NCBI GenBank assembly: GCA_947652605.1
Contig: OX393578.1
Span: 59,341,415 to 59,405,414, forward strand
Length of the DNA: 64,000 nt
Source: Elmis aenea
Taxonomy: Eukaryota > Arthropoda > Insecta > Coleoptera > Elmidae
Direction of reading: 5' to 3'
Shown: one piece after another, positions 11,414 to 21,359 of the stretch
Numbering within the stretch: position 1 is the stretch's first letter
How the letters are laid out: the number at the start of each line of letters is the position of its first letter
Notes under the pieces: model-generated
Database searches by the model: none
Told to the model about the DNA's origin: nothing
Seen by the model: the letters and a program-made list of their open reading frames with translations, nothing else
Translations under genes and position numbers: made by a program

Positions 11414-14400
11414 CCCATTGACTGCCAAGCCAATTTTGCAAATGTTCACCAGCAGGCCAATATAATTTTATTTTGTAAATCGTGTTTTTTCAACTTAAAA
11501 CTCTATATAAAAGTCATAGTTTTCAAATAGACTAAATTTTGAAGGCACTGGACGAATTTCGTCCTGGCTATCAAATATGATAGCCGCGGCACCCCAAGAA
11601 AATTAGTGCAATTTTTTTGATTATAGGCCATAGCTATGATATTTGATAGCTAGTTGAATTTGATATTCACCACTAAAAACATTTATTTATGTTCAATTTT
11701 TTTTTTACTTTTGTCGTATGTACAGGGTGGTCCAAATTCGATGGGATTGCATGGGTATCTCGCTTAATAAGCAAGATAGAGAAACGGTTAAATTACCAAA
11801 AATGTGCAGTTTTTTGAGACAAACTCAGAACCGTTTTCAAAAATATTTTATCATTTCCGGTTTCTGAGTTATTAGAGAAAAAACGTTTTTTTTTGTTATT
11901 TTTATAATGTGTCATATTTTCGTTATTGTTCCAAATATTGAAAAAATGTATGAAGATAATTTTTGGTTATTTTTATGTAGAATTCGATTGGTTTATAGAG
12001 TCTTTAAAAATATATTACAAAGCGTGCACATTTATTTGATTTTTCAAATAATAACTAATATACAGAGTATTTAAGTTGTAACGTTAATCCAAAATTACTT
12101 TTAACGGTAATAGATAAAAATGCTCTGTTAATGTAGTTGTAGGTTGTTTGTAGTCAATGTTGAGGTCAATAAAAAACCGTAACAACTTTTTTTGGTAGGT
12201 AGGTAAATTTTAAAATTACGAAATAATTTAATATTTATTCAAGAATGCGTGGTAGCTCATACAGGTATGTTATAAACACATGCAGAAACGTTATTCTGAC
12301 ATATATTGTTATCAAATACCCACAAATATACAATCACACAAGTTTATTTGGTTTGATTGAAGGGTATAAGTGTGAACAAGTGTTTTTTACTAGGAGTAAC
12401 CGAAAGTTAACTTTGATGGAAATTAAAGCTGCTGCGATGAAATCGTGTGAACGATGATTTTGCTTCGTTTGAATGTGACAGCGATGCTGAATATTCCCCT
12501 GGAAACTTATCCGACGAAAGTGATACAGATGATATTGAAGATATTATTGAAGCTATGTCAATAGAGGAAGAAAATGAGGATTTGATAGAATTGCTTGGTA
12601 ATGATCACCAAGAAAACAACAACACCACTACCCAAGGAACTTCACGGTGGACGGAATATGTGGGAAGACATAAAGTATGTGACTTCGCCGGCAAGCATGG
12701 TTTACAATCAGACATTTTACCTCAGAGCACACCATTAGATTTATTCTCACTATTTGTTGATGATGAGGTAATTAATCATATTGTTGTTGAAACAAATAGG
12801 TTCGCTCAACAAAATATTGCATCGGAACCAAAATCTAAGCATGCCAGAATGAATCGATGGATTGAAACGGGCCCTGAAGAAATTAAAAAATTTCTTGGGT
12901 TGATGATGTGGATGGGCTTGGTACCACTCGGACGATTGGAAAACTATTGGTCACAAAACAAAATGTACAATATGACAGCCCCACGTGCGGTAATGCCTCG
13001 CAATCGTTTTCAGGCATTACTATCTATGCTTCATTTCAGCAACAATGAAATAAACGATACAGGTAACAGGCTGCGAAAAATACACCAGCTCATTGACATG
13101 CTCAAAAAAATTTCAAAGCTATTTTTTACCCAGGGGAAGATTTCGTTATAGACGAAACTCTCGTGCCATGGAATAAAACCCACCGCTATGGAGTTAAGCT
13201 GTTCAAACTGTGTTCAACTGATGGTTACACATGGAGTCTTAAAGTCTACACCGGGAAGTCTGCATCTGGAGAGCGTAAAACCGGACTGGCAAAAAATGTC
13301 TGCATGGAACTATCGGAATTACTTCTTAATGAAGGTAGAACTCTGTATATAGACAATTTTTACACCAGCTACGAATTGGCACAGTGTTTGTTAGAAAAAA
13401 AAACGCATGGTGTTGGAACCCTAAGGGCAAATTAAAAAAAATATTCTAAGGGACGTTCTCCAAACCAAATTGAAGAAAGGAGAAATTATTTCCAAAGAAG
13501 ATGAGAATGGCATTGTCGTATTAAAGTGGAAGGACACCCGTGATGTGCGCATATTGAGCACAAAACACGCTCCCACATTAGTTTCGGTGCCAAATAGGCA
13601 AAGCAGAAGATCGCGAATTCTCCAATTGGCCAATACAAATCTACGTGCTGACACTACTCCAACCAGCCAAAGCCTTCCACAAAGCATATCATCTACCAGC
13701 ATAAATCAATCTGCAGTCGCTACTCCAACCAGCACAACGCCATCAAGACGACCATATCGAAGGGCTTTGTTAAAATCAGAAGCAATATTAGCATACAACA
13801 AAGGCAAAGCTGGCATAGACTTATCTGATCAGATGGGTTCTTATGCCACCACCCTAAGAAAAGGTGTTAAGTGGTACAAGAAACTTGGAATAGAATTACT
13901 GTTGGGAGTTGCAGTAGTCATTGCATGGGTTGTGCATGCTCATGTCACAAAATCTAAAATGCAAATTCGAAAATTCAGGGAGAGCTTGGTTGCTCAGTTG
14001 CTAAATATACATATAGGATCGGATCAAACAAGCGTCGCAACGACTACGAACCAAACACCAGCGAAAACGCACCATCTCATTGAAAGGGTTGATGAAAACT
14101 GTAAAAAGTTACGACGTAAATGTAATGTTTGCTATACCAACATTTCTAAAACGGAAGGTCGTGAAGAACCGAGAAAACGGGCTAAGTTAAGTTACTTATA
14201 CTGTGACACATGTCCTAAAAAACCACAGATGTGTCATGAATGCTTTAACAGCTATCATTGATTAATAAGTTATAATATAAGATTATATAAAGTGAATTGT
14301 TTCCCAAATTGAATTTAAGTTATAAAATATGGATTATCTTCTTGTAAAGTTTGTGAATATAACAAAATTTAAGTATTAGGATAAGTTTATAAAAATATTT

Positions 14401-14795
14401 TTTTTTCTAGAATTAAATTTAACTTAAATAAAATGAAATTTAGAATTATATTTAATTTAAGTTATAGGATACGTTTACAAAATGAATTATATTCCAAAAT
14501 ACATAAAACTTTATACGTACTTTTGTACAGTTTATTTGAATTTTACAAATTTTTTGTTTATCATGAAACAATGTTCATAAAATCTATACCTTCATCAATT
14601 TGCGCAAACCACGTATTCGCAACACTTTGTGAGGCTCCCAGCATTCAAACTCACAAACGATTTGTATGTAACAGATATCATATTTGATAGCCATGGCCTA
14701 ACGTGAGCAAATATAATGGCTATCATATTTGATAGCCATGGCCCCCAGGGAAACATCACTGGCTATCAGAAATGATAGCCATGGCAGTCAATGGG
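11414..14795 (+). mobile_element. piggyBac element, 3.4 kb
   Basis: Terminal inverted repeats CCCATTGACTGCCA (11414 onward, and inverted up to 14795) enclose a piggyBac transposase gene. TTAA follows the right end at 14796; the left flank reads AGTA instead of TTAA, so that copy of the target has mutated. Subterminal palindromes of the type GGCTATCAAATATGATAGCC occur near 11570 and 11630 on the left and near 14675, 14720 and 14760 on the right. The element is inserted into an older inverted-repeat element (11359-15157). Confidence 0.92.
12441..14261 (+). pseudogene. piggyBac transposase, two frameshifts
   Basis: About 600 codons in three consecutive frames: 12441 to about 13130, about 13130-13434, and about 13436-14261. 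The acidic N-terminus (SDESDTDDIEDI) is followed by DDE_Tnp_1_7 domain sequence (LGLMMWMGLVPL, YWSQN, RFQALLSMLHF). All three expected aspartates are present: FVIDETLVPW, TLYIDNFYTSYELAQ and KGKAGIDLSDQM. The C-terminal cysteine-rich domain (CNVCYTN...CDTCPKKPQMCHECFNSYH) is complete and ends in a stop at 14259-14261. The breaks are a one-base-type shift in the T run near 13125 and another in the A run near 13435. The first frame also lacks an upstream ATG: it opens after a stop at 12438, and its first in-frame ATG is at 12555, so the 5' part is damaged or begins in a different frame. Apart from these the gene looks young. Confidence 0.92.
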
Positions 14796-15157
14796 TTAAA
14801 AGTTATTGGACTGCACACCCCAAAATTATCGACAAGAAAAGGTGTATTTAGGGTGTTTCATTTACAAAAAATTAAAATATTTATGTTTAAAATTTAACAA
14901 AAAAAAACTAGTCAGCAACCACTATGATACTATCGTTAACTAAAGTTAAAAGAAATTTTTGAAAAACAAAACATTGGTGTGTAGTCAAAAATATGAAATA
15001 TACTTCTATTTAAAGATGCCTAAAAATTAAAACACTTAGTATGGTTACAAATAATCCTATGTAGTTACTATTAACAATGAACTTTCACTTCAACCTTTTT
15101 TTTAGTTAGCAACAGAGCTGTAGAATGATTAATTCGTCTTGACTGGGTCATCCTGTA

Positions 15158-15797
15158 TACGGTTTTTCATGTTTGGTGGTGTATAAATAATCAATAAAAT
15201 CGTTTGTACTGGGAGATATTTGTGTATTTGTAAAAACATTCTATGATAATATATGTAGTAAAAAATAAAATTATGTTTATCCAAGAATTAGTAACTACAT
15301 GTATAAATTAATGTATAATGTTTGAACTAGACTTATTTACTGTGCAGTTGTGTAAATAATTGCTCGCAATTACCGTTGATTTTAGTAAACTAGTTTTGAG
15401 CAAACAATATTTAAAGATGCACCGATTAGAAAAAAAGAAAATTGAGTCTCTACCAGTGAAATTTTATTTTAGGCGAATATTGTCTATCATATTCTATTAT
15501 TTACTGAAAGGTAAGGTTTTACATAAAAGGGTTTACTAGAAGTTTTGAAATTTGGCTAATTTAATAAAACACATTTGTGTCAGACAGACTAAAAAAAAAA
15601 AGATTATGATTTGCTTACCCTGGCCAAAAAAGAAACTTAAAATTTGAAAATAAAAATGGCAGGCTCTAAGTTCTTTAACGTAAAACTTTTTTAGAATTAA
15701 ATTATATAAGTTTGACGATTGCTGTACTGTATTTCCAAAAATTAGTAAAATTTATAGGCAGAATTAAAAAAAAAAATGCTCTGAATCAGCATTATTA
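15158..15797. other. Intronic DNA, no gene seen
   Basis: AT-rich sequence between two inverted-repeat elements. I see no open frame or repeat end that I can support. Confidence 0.4.
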
Positions 15798-16815
15798 TAC
15801 AGGGTGCTTCATAAAAAATGCGAAAAAATTCAGGAGGTGATTCCTTATCGAAAATTAATGGGGAGCTTCTAAGTAAAAATTTTTTCTCAGACGTCTCCTT
15901 TCGGAGTTACATCCCCCTAAAGGGGAGCTGTAAAATTAGGTTTTTATTTTACATCTCATTTGGATAAATGGAGGAGAAAAATATTTGGTAGATGTTTTAT
16001 ACTTATTAAAAGGTTTTCCATAATAATATTATTTCAATCACCTCCTACCTTCACAGGGGGCTGAAAAGTGCGATCCCTGTCGGTTTTTTAATCAGAACTG
16101 TTTGGTGAGTTAAAATTTTGCAATTTTTTTTAAATTTGATTATATTAGATTTATTTTAAATTTTTTAACTTCTCTCGTAAGACCTACAGAGTAGGTTTAG
16201 TAAAAAATAATATAAGTAAACATGCCCCATTAATAATATTCCTATATAAAACAATTCATTTGGTTGGTTGTCGCCGCGTTAACGTCAAAATGAATTACAC
16301 ACGTCAATTCTACCCAATATGAACGTAAACAAACCATGGCAACCACCAAAATGGATCGTTTTATATTGGAATATTTGAGGGTTCATGTTTACTTATTTTG
16401 TTTTTTGCTCAAAAACAGTAGATTTTACGAAAAAAACTAAAGGATAAAAAAGTTTTTAAATAAATCAAGCTTTCAAAACAAAATAATTTGCAAAATTTCA
16501 AACCGCCAAAAAGTTCTGATAAAAAAAGCAAAAGGGGTCACACTTTTCAGCCCCCTGTGAAGGTGGTAGATGATTAAAAAATATTAGTATGGGAATCCTC
16601 TTAATAAGTATAAAACATCTACCAAGTATAATTCTCCTACATCTATTCAAATTTGAGAAATTAAATTAAAAACCTAATTTTAGCGTTCTTCTTTAGGGGG
16701 TTGTAACTCCGAAAGGAGACGTCTAAGAAAAAACTTTTACACAAAAGACCCCCCTTAATTTTCGATAAGAATTCACCTCCCGATTTTTTTCGCATTTTTT
16801 ACAAAACACCCTGTA
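15798..16815. mobile_element. Long inverted-repeat element (TACAGGGTG), 1 kb
   Basis: The left arm TACAGGGTGCTTCATAAAAA and the right arm (ending TTTACAAAACACCCTGTA) pair over roughly 300 bp. Matching inner words include AGACGTCTCCTTTCGGAGTT, AGATGTTTTATACTTATTAA, ACCTTCACAGGGGGCTGAAA and GATAA(G/A)AATT. TA lies at both borders (15796-15797 and 16816-16817). The spacer has no coding frame. It is a TA-inserting foldback MITE, probably Tc1/mariner-mobilised (inference). Confidence 0.9.
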
Positions 16816-17094
16816 TATTATTTGCCTTATTAAGCAGTTTCCAAAAAAGATTAAAGATTGTAGCAAGAATATTGTTTTAGCTTAAATCCAAAAGCGTTTA
16901 AAACTATTTTTAAATTAGTAATAACCCTCAACGCCCCCTCAGAATACATTACCGACAAAAATCAATGAACATCGTAGAAGCAAAAACGCTTCACCTGTTG
17001 ATACAAACAAATGTCCTGCTCACATCGAATTTATGTTTCTATTTATCTTAAATAACAACAAAAAATATCGACAATAAATCAGAATTACACTCAC

Positions 17095-17309
17095 CTAAGC
17101 TTGCGTCATATGTATTCATGTATTCCGATGTCATAAACTGGGATACAAGGGCTGTCTTACCGACTCCCGAATCCCCGAGCAAAACAACTCTATATTTAGG
17201 CACTTCCACTTCTTCGGGAGAGCCTAAGGGTGTAGAATCCACCGTGTGATAACCTGAACCGCAGCAAGACCCTTCGAAGGGAGATCTTTCCCCGGATACA
17301 TTGCTGGCT
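17095..17309 (-). CDS. Rgk: Rgk small GTPase, P-loop exon
   Basis: A 215-bp minus-strand exon between the acceptor TTTTATTACAG and the donor GTGAGTGT. It enters in phase 2 and leaves in phase 1, matching the exon at 6150-6241. The protein segment begins with a serine/glycine/proline-rich linker (ASNVSGERSPFEGS), then VEVPKYRVVLLGDSGVGKT, the G1 P-loop that binds the nucleotide phosphates, then ALVSQFMTSEYMNTYDASL leading into the switch exon. The N-terminal extension before the GTPase fold is characteristic of RGK proteins. The open frame continues upstream of the acceptor (residues such as KLYLFLSSRTGRHY), but that part is intron read-through. Upstream exons and the promoter were not found in the 46 kb to the right, so they are either short, poorly conserved, or beyond the window. 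Confidence 0.92.
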
Positions 17310-18010
17310 CTGTAATAAAATATTATGTAGTGACGACCTGTTCGGCTGGATAAAAATAGATATAATTTGAAAGCTCCTTTCAATGTATTCCTACTTCATT
17401 CTACCGCAAGGTAAACGCATTTGGTTATTCAATTCCTACCAAAAACCCATGAAATAGGTTATCAGTTATAAATTCAATCAAAAATAATGTATTATTTGTT
17501 ACATCATATTAAACTAAATAAAAACCGTACTCAAAAATGTACTACAAACAATATGCTACACAAAAACTATTTACATTTTTACATAACTTTATGAAATGCG
17601 TTATAGACTGAATTCCCTGCAAAACTGAAGGGATTTACAAAATAACTACACTTGTGGTTTGTGTCATATAGGACAAGCCAAACGAAGTTTAAAATCGTGT
17701 GAAAAAACATGTTAGAAGTAAGTATCCAAAATTCATCAAAAAACTAATTTGCACTTGCGGATTCACACAACATTAAACAGCTAGTAGACTTTGTCAAGTC
17801 AAAATTTGAATAAAGAAAAAGTATACGAACTACAAGAGAGACAATAAAAATTTGTTAACACAAAAAATATTGTAATTGTGTTGACGAAGCTTATACTTTA
17901 GGCAACTGCGGGTTCATTTTTTCTCTAATATATTTGTGTACATTTCATAAAACGTTGATGCTAGACAAATAACTTTATAATTTTCGCATTTACTTTTGCT
18001 TCCTTTTTTA
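17310..18010. other. AT-rich intron upstream of the P-loop exon
   Basis: No coding or repeat structure that I can support. On the minus strand this is the 3' part of the preceding Rgk intron. Confidence 0.5.
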
Positions 18011-18828
18011 TACAGGGTGTGTGCAAATTGGCGAAAGCGCTACACGTGGCGATGTTCTTCGTAAAATTCTAAGTCGAAAATCTTAATACGAAAATGTTGT
18101 ACCATGCTTGCTGTGTCTGCAAGAGGTCCTCAAAGTTTTGACATTTAGTCCTTTAATAAGCGTTATTATTTAATACTTGCAAATGAAAAAGCTGCAATTT
18201 GGAATAAAAATAAATTTCGAATAGTATTTTTTCCTAGATATTGTGTTCTTCCTTTCAAAAATTGGTGTTGAAAATATGTAAATCACTGATTTGAATGAAA
18301 ATAATACATATGGCAACATTGTCATTAGTTGTCATCTCTGTTTTTCTCGTAATTATTTCTAGTTTGTGTTTTACGATACCCAAAAGTTTGCAGCTTTGTT
18401 TACGAACTGAAGGCTTTCAGTTGGAACAAAAATTGTAAATACCTTTTTTTTTTTTTATATATCATTACATTTTACACAATCTGTCCTAGAGACGGACAAT
18501 AAGTGTTTTTGTGAAATTAAAATTAAAAATAATTAATTGAAAAAATTAAAAATAATTAATTGACTTGTAGGGCTTATCCCAGTGGATAGTCCCTTTACTT
18601 GCCTAAGTAACAAATCTTACCTACGTAACAAATTGTAAATACCTAAGTATTAATTGCTGATAAAAAAATGTCCAAACGCAAATCAATGGATGGATGCAAT
18701 GTTGCCAATTTTTTTTTCTTTAAATGGTTCCTGAGGTCATAGGAAGCATGGTAGAAGATTTTTGTATCAAGATTTTACGAAGAATATCGTCACGTGTAGC
18801 GCTTCCGCCAATGTATACACACCCTGTA
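18011..18828 (+). mobile_element. Inverted-repeat element (TACAGGGTGTG), full copy
   Basis: Terminal inverted repeats of roughly 100 bp: the left starts TACAGGGTGTGTGCAAATTG, and the right end reversed reads TACAGGGTGTGTATACATTG. Both continue through GGCG.AAGCGCTACACGTG and (A/G)TTCTTCGTAAAAT to TACCATGCTT. TA flanks both ends. The interior matches the truncated copy at 4883-5437 and has no protein-coding potential. A 185-bp foreign insert sits at 18445-18629. Confidence 0.9.
18445..18629 (-). mobile_element. Short retroposed insert with poly(A) and 15-bp duplication
   Basis: The insert is flanked by an exact 15-bp duplication AAATTGTAAATACCT (18430-18444 and 18630-18644) and begins with a T run, that is, a 3' poly(A) on the minus strand. 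The copy of the host element at 4883-5437 lacks it. Target duplication and tail show target-primed retroposition. I see no clear tRNA-type A and B boxes, so it may be a 5'-truncated LINE or an unknown SINE. It contains two tandem AAAAATAATTAATTGA units. Confidence 0.85.
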
Positions 18829-18830
18829 TA

Positions 18831-19940
18831 GTGGTATAATTACACTTTTCTCAAAACTATTAAATATTGAATTTTTTTATCAATAGAACGGTAAATAATG
18901 CATTTAGTTTTTATTATAAACTCTACACTTGTACACCAAGGTTGAAATAGAACTAACAGTTAAACGTTAATTTTGTATCATCCTGTATTTTAATTACAAC
19001 GATCGCAGAATAACGGTGGACCAATTTCTGCTATCCATTTTTTTCTGTACTGCCACTGTATAAAAAAAGTACAACACAAAAAAAACTTGATAAGTGCCCT
19101 TATACCATCGACACAGTGAGGTAAGTTTTTAATTAAAAGTGATATATATGGATGGCTGTGGAATGAAAAAGCCAAGTATTTAATCACCGGTTGACTTATT
19201 TCACTGGAGACTTTTATTTGGCTTTTATTTATTCATTCGCCGAAGACGCAAAAGGAGGTATTCGTTATTTTTGAGATTAATTATTAGTACTGTGTATCAA
19301 GGCATAGCGACACGAAAATATTTGATGAGCTCGTCAAATTAAATTAAACATCCTTACGTTATAGATAAGTAATAGTAAATTACATACAATTCAGTTAAAG
19401 ATGAAGCATTGGATTTTTTAAATACTTTGTCATAAAACATTTTTACAGATCTATAAGGTCATCATGATTTAATTATTTTTATTTGTTTACACAAGTTCAG
19501 GCATAAAAAATATCTATGTTTTAAAATTATTAAAAAAGTTTTTGAAATACCAACGCACAAAGAACGTAAAACTAAAAAAAAAAACTACCTGTAAATAAAG
19601 TTTGTCAGAGCGATATCGTTTTTTACTTGTCAGTCGAATAAAATGGGAAATTTAATATCACAAAATTCGTTTTAAAAGTTTCATAAAGTTACTTACTTAC
19701 TAGACTCTTGAGGGAAATACAAGGCTTATGATAACGGCTGATAAAGATGAACACTTTTAGGATAATGTGGAGGAAAAGAAGAATAATCATCCTTGTTGTA
19801 CCTCATGATCCTTAAAGATAATAAGATAATTGACATGCTTCAAAATTTGTGTAAATAAAGAGGCAACGTCGATTTTAATTAGAAGGGTTTTTTAGTGCTG
19901 GTATAATTCTGTATTGTTTTTAACTGCAACATCAAATGCC
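18831..19940. other. Non-coding, no structure seen
   Basis: AT-rich with scattered short open frames only. A 65-codon minus frame at 18990-19187 has no recognisable motif. Confidence 0.4.
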
Positions 19941-19948
19941 CATAAAAC

Positions 19949-21351
19949 CAGGGACTGAGAACGAAACGAAACTTGCTAAGTCCAAAATTAAACTCCCTAT
20001 TCTTAAAATATTTAATATTACTCGTAGTTGGATGGCAGTTTGAATTAATTATTAATGCAGTCTAAAAGTATTTGTAGTTAAGAGGGAAAAAAAATGTCAT
20101 TGGAACTTAAATCAATTGAAGGTCAGTTATATTGTTATTTTTAAGGTGAAAATAACCTGTCTACAATGCAGGGACTGAGAACGTAACGAAAACGAAAACG
20201 TTAAACGAAATTAACCGAAATTTTTTTAAGAACAAAAACGAAACCGAAAACGAAATTATTATTTTTCGTTCAAGAACGAAAACGAAATAAATATTTTCCA
20301 AAACCGGTTTTAACCGGTTTTGTCGCTATTTCAATTTTATTTGTTAAACAAAAACGCGAATTTACCTTCTGTGCTGGGGAGACTCCGCACGAGGAAGTAA
20401 ACAATCTCACTTGAAATAAGTGAGCTTCACTTTTCTCCATAATATTTACGTGAATATGTATTAACAACTCTATTGTTTATAGTTGCAATTTTGTGTAACA
20501 CAATTAACGGTACAGATATTCTCTATTTCTAATTTGTTTTTTAGATCATCAATATAGAATATACACTTGATTGGATATATATTATCAATGTGTAGGTTTT
20601 ATTTGCGTTTAGACATAATAATAGTAAAATTTATTCTTACTTCGAAAAGGACTAATGTAAAAGAAGATTTATTGGAAGATGTGTTGCTAGTAAGATTTAA
20701 CGGAATGTGAAAATGTATATTGTATGGTATGTACAAACTATAAAGTTAAAGTATATTTCAAGTTAATATAAGTTTTTTTTTAATATCTTTTTTATTTATA
20801 ATATTTAGTAAATTATCCACTTGAATTCATTCTTTTGTCTTTTTAAATAATTACAGCAGGATCTTATTTAATTCAAATGCATAGATTTTTAGTACTAAAA
20901 CAAATTTAAAACAGCACTTGCTATATTTTCATATTTTTAGATAAAGATCGTGTGTCTAATTTAACCTAATCACGTTGTGTTTTTGCACCTTACGGGTGTT
21001 AAATTTAATAAAATGGTTAAATGTTAATGTGTTTAACGATTTGGTAAATTTAATTTGACGATGGTTCGCCAGTCTAAAATATGCTGTCCGTGAGCATCAA
21101 ATCCCATCGTCATCGTTTATATTTTCGTTGAGACGCAAATATTGTTATCGTAATTATTTTATAGAGGGTTGTGGTGACTATAAAAAAAAAATTTTTTGAC
21201 GACAAAAAGAATATTGTAAAACCGGTTTTAACCGTTATTATTTCGATTCACGAAAACGAAAAAAGAATTTTTTCGGTTAGAACGAAAACGATATATTTCG
21301 TTTTCGTTCCGAACAGAAACGAACGGATTTTTTTTTCGTTTTTAGTCTCTG
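19949..21351. mobile_element. hAT element with CAGGGACT ends and AACG-rich arms
   Basis: An exact 8-bp target duplication CATAAAAC (19941-19948 and 21352-21359) borders a 1403-bp element. The left end reads CAGGGACTGAGAACG and the right end, reversed, CAGAGACTAAAAACG. Behind the ends lie long inverted arms rich in CGAAAACGAAA and containing AAAACCGGTTTTAACCG on both sides (about 20300 and 21220). The centre is AT-rich without transposase sequence. The left end is present twice, at 19949 and 20169, separated by a 196-bp segment that also exists at 25608. Non-autonomous. Confidence 0.9.
19971..20166 (+). repeat. 196-bp interspersed segment inside the hAT left end
   Basis: Matches 25608-25796 in the same orientation: ACTTGCT(A/T)AGT(C/T)C, ATTACTCGTAGTTGGATGGC, GTTTGAATTAATTATTAATG, AAATCAATTGAAGGT and ATAACCTG(T/G)CTACAA. 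Its nature is unknown: no terminal repeats and no coding frame. Confidence 0.8.
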
Positions 21352-21359
21352 CATAAAAC

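Larger units (their letters stand above)
11359..15157. mobile_element. Older TACAGGGTGTCCC element interrupted by piggyBac
   Basis: The left end TACAGGGTGTCCCAGTTAAG at 11359 and the right end (reverse complement TACAGGATGACCCAGTCAAG) at 15157 are inverted repeats extending about 45 bp with indels (TAATGATTCGGTAGCTGTTA against AATCATTCTACAGCTCTGTT). TA flanks both ends. About 55 bp of the left part and 360 bp of the right part remain, separated by the piggyBac element 11414-14795. The TA flanks and terminal sequence suggest a Tc1/mariner-type MITE. Confidence 0.7.
6242..17094 (-). other. Rgk intron, 10.85 kb
   Basis: A minus-strand intron between the P-loop exon and the switch exon, with donor GTGAGTGT at 17094 reading down and acceptor TTTTGCAG at 6242. 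It interrupts the codon for the first D of DDEFG (phase 1). Most of its length is transposon: hAT at 6830-7988, a foldback arm at 9184-9510, a possible MITE at 10561-10788, nested piggyBac at 11359-15157, and an inverted-repeat element at 15798-16815. The rest is AT-rich and shows no gene I can support. Confidence 0.85.

Noticed and set aside
13421..13702. 93-codon minus-strand frame
   Set aside because: Antisense shadow of the piggyBac transposase, which is strongly supported on the plus strand.
17310..17383. Upstream extension of the Rgk P-loop frame to a methionine at 17383
   Set aside because: A good acceptor (TTTTATTACAG) lies at 17310-17320 and the extension is not RGK-like; it is intron read-through.
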